From positions 62,001-126,000 of the forward strand of contig NZ_AMZN01000055.1 of the NCBI RefSeq assembly GCF_000331535.1: DNA of 64,000 bases, read 5' to 3'. Origin of the DNA: Fulvivirga imtechensis AK7. GTDB lineage: Bacteria; Bacteroidota; Bacteroidia; Cytophagales; Cyclobacteriaceae. The notes beneath the pieces are model-generated. The model ran no database searches, was not told the DNA's origin, and saw only the letters and a program-made list of their open reading frames with translations. The translations under genes were made by a program, and so were the position numbers. Shown piece by piece: positions 27,300 to 36,586 of this stretch. Within the stretch, counting starts at the first letter, position 1, and each line of letters starts with the position of its first letter.

Positions 27300-27708
27300 A
27301 TGAATAACCATAAGTCCGCCTAATGAGATTGTACAGGCCCTGATAGTGATTATAGCAATTGTAACAGGGTATGAACAGTCGGCAGTTGGCAGTAGAGCCT
27401 CAAGCTGTTAGTTTCAGGCAAACGTTCAAAGCCTATCGGCAGCGGGCAAGGAAAGTATTGTGTATCTAGTCGTGAGTCTCCGACCTTAGCCTTCGGGCTG
27501 TCTCAATACTCAAAACAAAAGAGAGTCATGAGTAACTTAGTGGTGAATATTGAGTAGAATGGCGGCAATACGAACGATAAAATGAGATACTCTTGTTTTA
27601 ATACTCAGTACTAATATCAATACTAATATTATGTACCGACCATTCTTACTTAGTATCTTAAAAATTATATAATATACTATCATTCATACCTATTAAGGAT
27701 TAATCAAA
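27300..27708. repeat. Gene-free low-complexity spacer before the two-component genes
   Basis: Short repeated words fill this stretch: cggcagttggcagta (27381-27395), gcagcgggcaagg, ccttcgggctgtctcaatactcaa (27490-27513) and atactcagtactaatatcaatactaatatt (27601-27630). The same vocabulary is found at 2636-2829 and 34680-34816. No open frame of note. The response-regulator ATG at 27709 is preceded by aaggattaatcaaa. Confidence 0.5.
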
Positions 27709-28395
27709 ATGAAGCACATTTTACTTGTTGAAGATGAACCAAGTGTGGCATCATTTATAAAAAAGGGGCTGGAAGAAGAGGGGTATCAGGTCACACTGGC
27801 ATATGATAGTTTTTCTGCTATTCAATTACTTTCACAAATCGGTACCGACCTGATTATTCTGGATATCATACTTCCAGGTGAAAATGGTATTGAGCTATGC
27901 CGGAAAATTAAGACACACAAGTACTCGTCTTCACCTATCCTGATACTAACCGCTTTGGGTTCAACAGAAAATATTGTTACCGGACTGGATAGTGGCGCAG
28001 ATGATTATCTGACCAAACCCTTTAAGCTGAAGGAGCTTCTGGCTAGAATCAGGGCTTTGCTGAGACGAAGAGACAAATTTGAAATGGAGGAAAATGATAC
28101 CTTAGGTATTGCAGACCTAACCTTGGATAGAAATGCGAAAACGGCTAAAAGATCCGGTAAGCCAATAAAATTGACTTCAACGGAATATAGACTCCTCGAA
28201 TATTTTCTTCGAAACAAAGGGAAAGTACTTTCCCGAATAGACTTGCTTGAGAATGTATGGGACATAAATTTTGATCTGGGTACAAATGTGGTAGACGTTT
28301 ATGTGAATTATTTAAGGAATAAAATCGATAAGGGTTTCAGTTCAAAACTTATTCATACAGTTTTTGGCATGGGATATACAATGAAGGAGGAGTAA
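27709..28395 (+). CDS. OmpR-family response regulator of the RND pump locus
   Basis: 228 residues: a receiver domain with DE at 9-10, phospho-acceptor Asp52 in LIILDIILPGENG and Lys in DYLTKPF, then an OmpR/PhoB winged helix (IKLTSTEYRLLEYFLRNKGKVLSRIDLLENVW, TNVVDVYVNYLRNKID, HTVFGMGYTM). It resembles CusR/RprY types. Seven bases before the kinase gene. Two near-identical TCTAAT direct-repeat sites downstream (29925 and 30175) are its most likely binding sites. Confidence 0.92.
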   Translation: MKHILLVEDEPSVASFIKKGLEEEGYQVTLAYDSFSAIQLLSQIGTDLIILDIILPGENGIELCRKIKTHKYSSSPILILTALGSTENIVTGLDSGADDYLTKPFKLKELLARIRALLRRRDKFEMEENDTLGIADLTLDRNAKTAKRSGKPIKLTSTEYRLLEYFLRNKGKVLSRIDLLENVWDINFDLGTNVVDVYVNYLRNKIDKGFSSKLIHTVFGMGYTMKEE

Positions 28396-28402
28396 AAAGA
28401 AG

Positions 28403-29785
28403 ATGAAGATCCGAAAGAAAATAACCCTGATCTATGTTGTGCTGACCGGTGTTTTATTGTTAGCGTTGTTCATTCTTATTTATCTGTTTTCCAATACTTA
28501 CACCAAATCGGAATTTTTCGACAGGCTTAATGGCCGGGCAAAAATTGTGGCACAGATCTACCTTGAAAAGGATGAGCTGAGTTCAATTATATATGATGAG
28601 GTAAGAAAAAAACACTCTCAAATACTGCCTAATGAAAGAGAGGCTGTTTTTAGGGTAAATCTTCAGGAATCGGTGATTTTACATGATACGCTGTTTTCGG
28701 AGCTTCCGAAGAGCTTTCTTTATAAAATATTAAAAGATAAAGAAGGAAGTCTAAAAATAGAAAATACATACTATTCAGGAATATTATATTTTGATAACCA
28801 AGGTGATTTTATTGTGATCTCCTCAGCGGATAATATTTATGGGGAGGCCAAAATGAATAACCTGGCGCAAGTATTAATAGTGTCATTTCTTTTTACTATA
28901 CTTTCCCTTTATATAATTGGCAGATATTATTCGGGTAAAGTTTTAGAGCCCATTACCAAAATTACCAATAGTGTAAATTCTATAACGGCCACAAATCTTC
29001 ATTTAAGGTTGCCAATAGAAAATAATAAAGATGAATTGGGGGAACTGGCAAGAACATTCAATAATATGCTTGACAGACTTGAGAGCACTTTCGATCTTCA
29101 GAAGACCTTTATTAATAATGCATCACATGAATTGAAAAATCCATTGGCGGTTATTTTAGGAGAAGCTGAAATAGTGTTAAAGAAGAAGCGGCATGTTGAA
29201 GAATATATTGCAGCTCTGGCGTCTATTGAAAACGAAGCTCATCGTTTGGAAATTTTAATCAATAGCTTACTACAACTCGCTCAGGCTGGAAATGTTTCAG
29301 GAGAACAACTGATCGAACCCATAAGGATCGATGAGTTGTTGATTCAGGTAAAAGGTTATTTCAACAAAGTATATCCGGCAAATCGTATTCGGCTCGACTT
29401 CAGCAACTTACCAGAAGACCAACATAATTTAGTTGTAAATGGTAGTTCCAGTTTACTAACAGTATCTATTACCAATATAATGGATAATGCCTGCAAATTT
29501 TCCAATAATCAACCTGTGATTGTTCAGCTTCACCATGAGTCATCACATATAATGATTACCATTATAGATTCTGGTATTGGTATCCCTGAGAATGACCTGC
29601 AAACGATAAGCGAGCCTTTATACCGGGCTGAAAATGCGAGAGGAATTAATGGTTTTGGAATAGGATTAACACTGGCCCATAAAATTCTTAGAATGCATAA
29701 AGGCTCCCTACATGTAAAATCAGCCATAAATGAAGGAACTACGGTTACTGTCAAACTTCCTGTTTCCGCAACATCAGCCGACTAA
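28403..29785 (+). CDS. Sensor histidine kinase of the RND pump locus
   Basis: 460 residues: helix 1 (8-30), a periplasmic sensor of about 125 residues, helix 2 (157-175), HAMP (176-228), HisKA with His242 in FINNASHELKNPLAVILGE, and HATPase with N box NIMDNACKFS, G1 IDSGIGIP and G2 INGFGIGLTLAHKI. It is CusS/RprX-like. The ligand is unknown. It forms a cognate pair with the OmpR-type regulator and is followed by the efflux genes it probably controls. Confidence 0.9.
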   Translation: MKIRKKITLIYVVLTGVLLLALFILIYLFSNTYTKSEFFDRLNGRAKIVAQIYLEKDELSSIIYDEVRKKHSQILPNEREAVFRVNLQESVILHDTLFSELPKSFLYKILKDKEGSLKIENTYYSGILYFDNQGDFIVISSADNIYGEAKMNNLAQVLIVSFLFTILSLYIIGRYYSGKVLEPITKITNSVNSITATNLHLRLPIENNKDELGELARTFNNMLDRLESTFDLQKTFINNASHELKNPLAVILGEAEIVLKKKRHVEEYIAALASIENEAHRLEILINSLLQLAQAGNVSGEQLIEPIRIDELLIQVKGYFNKVYPANRIRLDFSNLPEDQHNLVVNGSSSLLTVSITNIMDNACKFSNNQPVIVQLHHESSHIMITIIDSGIGIPENDLQTISEPLYRAENARGINGFGIGLTLAHKILRMHKGSLHVKSAINEGTTVTVKLPVSATSAD

Positions 29786-29924
29786 AGTTCATTACCAGAC
29801 CGTATTATTTCGATAGGATTGAATTCTTCGTGCTTTTATAACCTTTTTGCTTGCCTGTTATTATGTCAAAAGAGGGTGGTAATCTAATCCTTCTGTATCT
29901 ATTCATAAATTTTCACCTTTGAGG

Positions 29925-29966
29925 GAATTCTAATCTTTCTCTAATCATTTTCTTAACATTTACTAA
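29925..29966 (+). promoter_or_regulatory. OmpR-type direct-repeat operator R1
   Basis: TCTAATctttcTCTAATcattttCTTAA, with starts spaced 11 bases apart, is the spacing of OmpR/PhoB-family half-sites. The same block recurs as R2 at 30177-30218. R1 precedes the 55-codon gene at 30011. Confidence 0.55.
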
Positions 29967-30010
29967 AAAGCTGATCGTTTATGCTTATAGAACGATAAAA
30001 CATTTTTGAT

Positions 30011-30178
30011 ATGAGCCTTTCACTTTTAGAATACAGCAAAACCATTCTTGAAAAAGTCAGTTTTGATACGATCCTTTTTGCTAAAGAATACAAGAAGGCT
30101 TTCTTACAACTCCAAGGGGCAGAACGATTGCAACTGAAACAGTGGGTAAGGAATTTAAGGACCATCCGCAGGTGGTAA
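30011..30178 (+). CDS. Small 55-residue protein between the two-component genes and the RND pump
   Basis: ATG 30011 to TAA 30176-30178: MSLSLLEYSKTILEKVSFDT, ILFAKEYKKAFLQLQGAERL, QLKQWVRNLRTIRRW. It is helical, amphipathic, basic at the end and soluble. It begins after operator R1 and ends at the edge of operator R2. I recall similar small EYSK-ILEKVSFD proteins as hypothetical genes in Cytophagales, but cannot verify that here. The function is unknown; position suggests it is co-regulated with the pump. Confidence 0.65.
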   Translation: MSLSLLEYSKTILEKVSFDTILFAKEYKKAFLQLQGAERLQLKQWVRNLRTIRRW

Positions 30179-30218
30179 TTCTAATATCCCTCTAATCTTT
30201 TTCTTAAATCTTCTTAAT
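30177..30218 (+). promoter_or_regulatory. OmpR-type direct-repeat operator R2 before the RND adaptor
   Basis: AATTCTAATatccCTCTAAT... repeats operator R1 with few differences over about 40 bases, including both TCTAAT boxes and the CTTAA box at the same spacing. It lies 30 bases before the adaptor ATG at 30248. Confidence 0.55.
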
Positions 30219-30247
30219 CACCTAAAACTATATTCGTGTTAAAAAAT

Positions 30248-31414
30248 ATGAAAACGAAAAAATCAATAGCAATATTAAGTTTAGGGGTTCCGGTATTACT
30301 GGTTTCCCTCTATTCTGTTTTTTTTACTGTAGATACTGAAGAAAGTTTAGTGGATAACAAAACAGTAGATACATTTGAAGTGGTTCATCCTGCGGTCATT
30401 GATACCGCCTTTTCCAGGGATTACATAGCCACTCTTCATGCTGCCCGGCACGTTGAAATACGTTCTCGCATCAGAGGATTCCTTGAAGCCATTCACGTTG
30501 ATGAGGGGCAAAAAGTGCAAAAGGGACAACTATTATTCAGCATAAGCAAAAGTGAATATGAGACGGAGCTTTTAAAAGCTACATCGGCATCTAACAGTGC
30601 CATGGCTGAGTTAAAGGCTGCTGAAGTGGAGTGGCAGAGTACTAAAGAGCTGGTTGATAAAAATATAGAATCAGTAACTCAATTGAACCTGGCGCAAGCA
30701 AAAATAGATGCGTTAAAAGCTAAAGTTGATGAAGCGCGATCTCATGAGAAAAGCGCAAAGTTACAGGTGTCATATGCTGAAATTAGGGCGCCTTTTAATG
30801 GTACCATAGGCAGGATACCCAATAAAGTGGGGAGCCTTGAAGAGGAGGGAGCACTACTAACTACAATATCAGACAATAGCACCATTTATGCTTATTTCAA
30901 TGTTTCCGAACGGGAGTACCTACAAATATTTGACAAGGAGCAAAAATCAAATGATCAGGTAAACCTCATTCAGGCAGACCAGAAGGTATATCCTCAGCCA
31001 GGAGCGATCGAAACATTAGATAATGCTGTGGATCACGCTACCGGAACAATAACCTTTCGGGCTTCCTTTCCTAATCCGACAGGAAGGCTTATACATGGCG
31101 CTACAGGAAAAGTGCGGATAAACACTCTTTTGGAAAATGCGCTGGTCATACCACAGGCGGCTACTATGGAAGCACAGGACATCATGTATGTTTTTGCGGT
31201 AAATGATAACAACATTATAGAAAGAAAAAAAATAACTCCTGCCTACAGGCTACCGCGTCTATATGTAATAAATGAAGGGCTTAGTAAGAATGATAAGATC
31301 ATTTTCAAAGGGCTGCAACATGTATATGATGGGCTGAAGGTGGAGACTGAAGTCGTAAATTTTTTGCAATCTGCCCATAAGAATGATGAGAACCTGGCTT
31401 TCTCAAAAAATTAA
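30248..31414 (+). CDS. RND efflux periplasmic adaptor (MexA/AcrA family)
   Basis: About 388 residues from the ATG at 30248; the frame also opens with GTG at 30236. An N-terminal membrane anchor (IAILSLGVPVLLVSLYSVFF) lacks a lipobox. The lipoyl half-motif is RSRIRGFLEAIHVDEGQKVQKGQLLF, an alpha-hairpin covers about 100-165, the second lipoyl half is YAEIRAPFNGTIGRIPNKVGSLEEEGALLTTI, and the beta-barrel contains TGTITFRASFPNP. It bridges the inner-membrane pump and the outer-membrane channel encoded next. Confidence 0.92.
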   Translation: MKTKKSIAILSLGVPVLLVSLYSVFFTVDTEESLVDNKTVDTFEVVHPAVIDTAFSRDYIATLHAARHVEIRSRIRGFLEAIHVDEGQKVQKGQLLFSISKSEYETELLKATSASNSAMAELKAAEVEWQSTKELVDKNIESVTQLNLAQAKIDALKAKVDEARSHEKSAKLQVSYAEIRAPFNGTIGRIPNKVGSLEEEGALLTTISDNSTIYAYFNVSEREYLQIFDKEQKSNDQVNLIQADQKVYPQPGAIETLDNAVDHATGTITFRASFPNPTGRLIHGATGKVRINTLLENALVIPQAATMEAQDIMYVFAVNDNNIIERKKITPAYRLPRLYVINEGLSKNDKIIFKGLQHVYDGLKVETEVVNFLQSAHKNDENLAFSKN

Positions 31415-31472
31415 ATTCCTCTAATTCCAGAACTTAAATCTATACCCAATAGTGGGTATCCAGTAAAAAAAA

Positions 31473-34400
31473 ATGGATAAATTCATTCAACGACCGGTAT
31501 TATCAATTGTAATATCACTGATGCTCACCATTATGGGGGCGCTGGCCATTATCCAACTACCTGTTGCCCAGTTTCCTGAGATCGCGCCACCAGTGGTTGG
31601 TGTTACTGCAGAGTATGCGGGAGCGAATGCTGAAACATCGGTTAAAGCCGTTATTCGCCCCTTGGAAATGGCTCTTAATGGTGTTCCGGGCATGAAATAC
31701 ATGTCTTCCGATGCTGGAAACGATGGTACCAGTATTATTCGTATTGCGTTTGAAACCGGTACTGACGCAGATATCGCTGCCGTGAACGTGCAGAACAGGG
31801 TAGCTTCAGTGATCGGCAAGCTGCCAGAGGAAGTGAGGCTCTATGGCGTTAAAGTGTCCAAGGAGGTAAATAGTATATTGCTATACCTGAACATCTCCAG
31901 CTCAGATGAATCCATGGATGAAAAGTTTATACACAATTTCGTCCATATTAATGTTCTGGAAGAGCTGAGAAGGATAAAGGGTGTAGGGTTCATAGACATT
32001 TTAGGTCAACGGGAATATGCCATAAGAGTGTGGCTCAAACCAGACAGGCTTTCAGCTTATAAACTTTCCGTAGATGAAGTAATTGAAGCCCTTCAGGAAC
32101 AGAATATCGAAGCTGCTCCCGGAAAAGTAGGTGAAAGCTCTATGAAGGACTCGCAGTCTATGCAATATATCCTCAAATACACGGGCAGGTTTACAGAGGA
32201 AGAGGAGTATAAAAAAATACCTATAAGAGCCACATCGGATGGGCTGATCCTAAGGTTAGGTGATGTGGCTGATATAGAATTCAGCACTGCCTATTATGAT
32301 ACATATGCCAAGTTAGATGGAAAACCATCAGCAGCTATTATTATAAAACAGCTACCGGGAACAAATGCCCAGGAGGTAATCGAGAATATCAAAAGTAAAA
32401 TGGAGGAGCTGAAGGAAAAGACCTTTCTGCCGGGAATGGACTATTCATTTGGTTATGATGTTTCAAGATTCTTGTCTGCCTCTATGGCGCAGGTATTGAA
32501 AACCTTTCTTGAAGCATTCCTTTTGGTTTCGTTGGTAGTATTCATTTTTTTGGGAGATGTCAGATCCACTTTGATCCCTGCGATCGCGGTGCCGGTATCA
32601 CTCATAGGCACCTTTTTCTTTATGCAGCTTTTTGGCTTTTCCATTAATATGATCACTCTTTTTGCCCTGGTGCTGGCAATTGGTATCGTAGTAGATAATG
32701 CCATTGTTGTAGTAGAAGCGGTACATGCCGAGATGGAAGCTAAGGGGGTGAATGCTTTAACGGCTACACGCAATTCCATGAAGAAGATAACGGGTGCGAT
32801 CGTAGCTATTACACTGGTGATGTCAGCAGTTTATATCCCAATGGCCTTTATGTCAGGACCGGTCGGTGTTTTTTATCGTCAATTTTCTATTACGCTGGCA
32901 ATATCTATTATCCTGTCGGGTGTGGTTGCTCTCACGCTTACACCAGCCTTATGTGCAATTTTGTTAAAGAACCCTCACCATGAAAATGGCAGACAAAGAA
33001 AGAAAAACTTCATAGATAAGTTTATTAGCGGCTTTAACAGGCGATACAACGCCCTTGCAGATAAATACCGCCGAATAATAGAGCTCATAATTAACCGGAG
33101 GGCAGTAACCTACGGTGCATTGATCATTTTTTGCCTTGTTACATTTCAATTCAGCAGTATAATACCCACGGGTTTTATACCTAATGAGGACCAGGGGATC
33201 TTATATGCCAATGTTCTGGCCCCTCCGGGTGCGACAGTTGAGCGTACTCAGGAGGTGGTTGATGCCATACAAGATGTGGCCAATTCTCTTGATGCGGTTC
33301 AGTCTGTTTCAACCCTTGCTGGTACCAATATTTTCTCTGACGGTACGGGTGCACCTTATGGTACGGTTTTAATAAATCTTAAGAACTGGAGTGAGCGCAA
33401 GGAGACTGTAGATGAAGTAGCAGAGCTCCTGCGTGAAGGAACGAGGCATATTAAGGATGCAAATATAGATTTCCTGCCACCACCTGCTGTTCCCGGCTAT
33501 GGTAATGCCGGTGGGTTTGAATTGCGATTCCTTGACAAAACCGGTAGTGATGACCTTCATAAAATGGAGTCAGTGATGAGAGACTTTGTAGATGAGCTTA
33601 GAAAACAACCCGAAATAGAAAGCGCATTTTCGCTTTTTGATAATAATTATCCTCAATATTTATTACGTGTGGATTATGATAGGGCTGCAAAACAAGGAGT
33701 ATCTGTTAATAATGCGATGACTACTCTTCAAACGCTGTTAGGGGGTGAATGGGCATCTGATTTTATCCGTTATGGAAAAACCTACAGGGTAATGGTGCAG
33801 GCGCACCCCGGCTACAGGGCTCAGCCTGAAGACATTCTTAAGCTCTATGTTAAGAATAAGGCGGGAGAGATGGTACCCTATGCCTCTTTTATGGAAATCG
33901 AGAAGGTATTGGGCCCCGAGCAGATAACAAGATATAATATGTATACTTCTGCTGAAATAAACGGAGAGCCAGCGCAGGGGTATAGTAGTGGAAGCGCCAT
34001 TGCTGCAATTCAAAGAGTGGCAGCAGAAAAATTGCCCCGTGGCTATGATATTGCATGGGCCGGAATGACCTATGACGAGGTAGCCACAGGAGACCAGGCC
34101 GTATGGATTTTCCTGATCTGTCTGCTGTTTGTATACCTCTTACTGTGCGCGCAGTATGAAAGTTTTCTTTTACCATTATCAGTGATCCTTTCACTACCCG
34201 TGGGGATATTCGGTGCATTCTTTTTGTTGTGGGTATTAAATCTTGAGAATAATATCTATGCACAGGTGGCCATGGTGATGCTCATTGGTATGTTAGGTAA
34301 GAATGCCATCCTGGTCGTTGAATTTGCCCTCCAAAGACAGCGCGAAGGCCTAACGCCTTTAAAAGCAGCCATCGAAGGGGCTACCGAACGATTAAGACCT

Positions 34401-34640
34401 ATCCTTATGACATCATTTGCCTTTACCGCGGGACTCATACCTCTTGTTTTCGCATCAGGAGCTGGTTCCATAGGTAACAAAACCATCGGTGCCGCCGCTG
34501 CCGGAGGAATGGTATTTGGAACACTTATAGGAGTTTTGCTGATTCCGGGGCTTTATTTTGTTTTTGCCAGCCTTCGTGATAAGAAAAAGCCGGTGCAGAC
34601 CGGAAATTCAATTCCCACAGAATATGTAGTTGCGAAATAA
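31473..34640 (+). CDS. RND efflux permease, HAE1/AcrB family
   Basis: 1,055 residues, the full family length. It starts MDKFIQRPVLSIVISLMLTIMGALA. The proton relay is in helix 4 (VLAIGIVVDNAIVVVEAVHAEM, the DN pair in place of the DD of AcrB). The RND B motif GLxxKNAILVVEFA occurs near the C-terminus (IGMLGKNAILVVEFALQRQ). Twelve helices and two large periplasmic loops are evident. It probably exports drugs or hydrophobic compounds as a trimer; the HAE1 type argues against a metal pump. Confidence 0.95.
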   Translation: MDKFIQRPVLSIVISLMLTIMGALAIIQLPVAQFPEIAPPVVGVTAEYAGANAETSVKAVIRPLEMALNGVPGMKYMSSDAGNDGTSIIRIAFETGTDADIAAVNVQNRVASVIGKLPEEVRLYGVKVSKEVNSILLYLNISSSDESMDEKFIHNFVHINVLEELRRIKGVGFIDILGQREYAIRVWLKPDRLSAYKLSVDEVIEALQEQNIEAAPGKVGESSMKDSQSMQYILKYTGRFTEEEEYKKIPIRATSDGLILRLGDVADIEFSTAYYDTYAKLDGKPSAAIIIKQLPGTNAQEVIENIKSKMEELKEKTFLPGMDYSFGYDVSRFLSASMAQVLKTFLEAFLLVSLVVFIFLGDVRSTLIPAIAVPVSLIGTFFFMQLFGFSINMITLFALVLAIGIVVDNAIVVVEAVHAEMEAKGVNALTATRNSMKKITGAIVAITLVMSAVYIPMAFMSGPVGVFYRQFSITLAISIILSGVVALTLTPALCAILLKNPHHENGRQRKKNFIDKFISGFNRRYNALADKYRRIIELIINRRAVTYGALIIFCLVTFQFSSIIPTGFIPNEDQGILYANVLAPPGATVERTQEVVDAIQDVANSLDAVQSVSTLAGTNIFSDGTGAPYGTVLINLKNWSERKETVDEVAELLREGTRHIKDANIDFLPPPAVPGYGNAGGFELRFLDKTGSDDLHKMESVMRDFVDELRKQPEIESAFSLFDNNYPQYLLRVDYDRAAKQGVSVNNAMTTLQTLLGGEWASDFIRYGKTYRVMVQAHPGYRAQPEDILKLYVKNKAGEMVPYASFMEIEKVLGPEQITRYNMYTSAEINGEPAQGYSSGSAIAAIQRVAAEKLPRGYDIAWAGMTYDEVATGDQAVWIFLICLLFVYLLLCAQYESFLLPLSVILSLPVGIFGAFFLLWVLNLENNIYAQVAMVMLIGMLGKNAILVVEFALQRQREGLTPLKAAIEGATERLRPILMTSFAFTAGLIPLVFASGAGSIGNKTIGAAAAGGMVFGTLIGVLLIPGLYFVFASLRDKKKPVQTGNSIPTEYVVAK

Positions 34641-34825
34641 CTCATGACATGAGCATAAATTTTAGTCATATCCCGATAGTGATATAGTGATCGGGACAGG
34701 CAGGATGAATAGCCGGCGGTTGGCAAAAAAAGGGTGAGTAATATTTGAGCGTATTCAATGATGCACTTTGGCCTTCCGACTGCGGTCTTCGAACTATCTC
34801 AATACTCAATACTAAATAGATACAC
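34641..34825. repeat. Low-complexity spacer within the efflux operon
   Basis: Contains atagccggcggttggcaa, gccttccgactgcggtcttcgaactat and the 19-mer ctcaatactcaatactaaa (34798-34816), which also lies before the aldolase gene. No gene. The 19-mer ends 9 bases before the next ATG. Confidence 0.5.
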
Positions 34826-36250
34826 ATGAAATATAGACAATTTAGTGCTGTTGCAATAGTTGTTGCTTTTAGCATAACATCATGCAAGACGTCAAAAGTA
34901 GTGCAGGATCAGGTATTGCCACTACCGGATACCTACTCCTATAATAATGATTCCACCAATTTAGCAAACGACACCTGGGTTGAATTCTTTGATACCCCTG
35001 AATTGGTAGCGTTAATTGACTCCGCACTACGTCATAATCCTGACCTGAATATGGGGTTGCAGCGTTTGGAGATGGCTAGAGCTGATGTTATGTATAGAAG
35101 GGGGCTGCGAATGCCAAATTTAAGTATAGAAGGTTGGGGAGGGCAGGCACGCACGGCAGAAAACTCAGTAAACTGGGCCGGCAATGAGGGCGGAACTTTT
35201 ATTTCCGGAGATCCTCTCAACCCAACTTACACTGATTATTATCTGGGTTTACAAACCACATGGGAAGCAGATGTATGGGGAAAGCTGAAAAATAGAAAAA
35301 AAGCAGCAATATCACGATTTTTAGCTTCAATTGAAGGAAAACATCTGGTGACTTCAAACCTGGTCGCTGACATAGCCGCAGCATACTATCAGCTCGTTTC
35401 ACTTGATCATCAGCTTGAAGCAATACAGGAGACCATAAAGGTTCAGGAAGGGGCGCTGGATATTGTAAGGGTGCAAAAGGAAGCAGGTAGGGCCAATGCT
35501 TTGGCAGTGCAACAATTTGAGGTGCAGTTGCTAAAAGTAAAAGGTATGGAGAGAGAAATACTGCAAGAGATTAATGCTACTGAGAACCTGATCAACTACC
35601 TCACCGGCAGATACAATACATCCATTGAAAGAAATAGTGGTGATCTGGAAGATGTATTCTCTGTTAGTCTATCGCCCGGACAACCTGCACAGCTATTGCT
35701 GAACAGACCTGATATTAAACAGGCAGAGAAAGAGCTTGAAGCATCAAAAGCCGATGTGCGAGCCGCCAGGGCTGCTTTTTATCCTACAATAGGATTATCA
35801 GCAGGTGCAGGATATAATGCATTTAAACCGGATCTGCTTTTTCAGTTTCCCCAATCAATAGCTTTTAACCTTTTTGGTAATTTAAGTGCACCGATTTTGA
35901 ACAGATCGGCAATAAAATCTGAATTCCACTATGCCAATGCTGTGCAATTAGAGGCATTGTACAACTACCAAAAGGTTATTTTAGTGGCTTATACTGAAGT
36001 GAGTACTGAGTTAGCTAATTTCGAAAATCTTAAAGAGCAATATAAACTTAAAAACCAGGAAGTTGATATTCTCACCAACTCAATCGAGACATCATCCGAA
36101 CTTTTTAAAACGGGTCGTGCTTCTTACCTGGAGGTATTGTTAACCCAGCAAAATGCATTGGAAGCCAGAATGGAATTAATTGAAATGAAACAGAGGCTTT
36201 TCCAATCGAGAATTAACATGTATAAAGTCTTAGGTGGGGGTTGGCGATGA
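34826..36250 (+). CDS. Outer-membrane efflux lipoprotein (TolC/NodT family)
   Basis: 474 residues. A lipoprotein signal (AVAIVVAFSITSCKTSK) has lipobox ITSC, followed by two OEP repeats: one with NPDLNMGLQRLEMARADVMYRRGLRMPNL and LVADIAAAYYQLVSLDHQLEA, the other with NRPDIKQAEKELEASKADVRAARAAFYP and LEVLLTQQNALEARMELIEMKQRL. It forms the outer-membrane channel of the RND pump. Last gene of the locus. Confidence 0.92.
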   Translation: MKYRQFSAVAIVVAFSITSCKTSKVVQDQVLPLPDTYSYNNDSTNLANDTWVEFFDTPELVALIDSALRHNPDLNMGLQRLEMARADVMYRRGLRMPNLSIEGWGGQARTAENSVNWAGNEGGTFISGDPLNPTYTDYYLGLQTTWEADVWGKLKNRKKAAISRFLASIEGKHLVTSNLVADIAAAYYQLVSLDHQLEAIQETIKVQEGALDIVRVQKEAGRANALAVQQFEVQLLKVKGMEREILQEINATENLINYLTGRYNTSIERNSGDLEDVFSVSLSPGQPAQLLLNRPDIKQAEKELEASKADVRAARAAFYPTIGLSAGAGYNAFKPDLLFQFPQSIAFNLFGNLSAPILNRSAIKSEFHYANAVQLEALYNYQKVILVAYTEVSTELANFENLKEQYKLKNQEVDILTNSIETSSELFKTGRASYLEVLLTQQNALEARMELIEMKQRLFQSRINMYKVLGGGWR

Positions 36251-36292
36251 GATTATGATCTTCTCCTTCCCTGCAAAAGTTAAGCTTGGGCA

Positions 36293-36308
36293 TAAGCTCG
36301 GGCTTTTT
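36293..36308 (+). repeat. 16-bp direct repeat flanking the GHKL/DUF4325 block, left
   Basis: TAAGCTCGGGCTTTTT here and at 38503-38518. The left copy follows tgcaaaagttaagcttgggca and lies 43 bases behind the efflux channel gene. It may be part of a terminator rather than an attachment site. Confidence 0.4.
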
Positions 36309-36345
36309 TTTGGTTTCCTCACGATATATTTAAAAGTGAGAGAAT

Positions 36346-36442
36346 CAGAACCAAAGGGTAGGCCAGGATTCGAAATGTAGCACAGCGGAATTCACGAGGG
36401 GCTGTGCGGCTGCTGGTGGGTACGAGTAATCCCTCCTCCTCT
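36346..36442 (+). repeat. Island-boundary repeat, copy 2
   Basis: 97 bases, about 85 percent identical by eye to 21669-21766, ending AATCCCTCCTCCTCTG, the tRNA-Ser 3' sequence. The gene-free stretch from 36251 to 36586 otherwise holds only this repeat and the 16-bp repeat at 36293. Confidence 0.6.
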
Positions 36443-36586
36443 GTAAATATAGGCCTTTAGGTATTATCTGAGGACTTTTTATTTTATTAGGATTGTCATC
36501 ATTGGGGTCATATCATGTGATCGGATTCTTATTGGGTATTTAATTTATTATTGATAATTACCTTATAAGGAAATAGGGTTATAGAA

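Noticed and set aside
27300-27708. Repeated short words that might be a CRISPR array
   Set aside because: Units are irregular, 8-16 bases, with no constant spacer length and no cas genes in the window.
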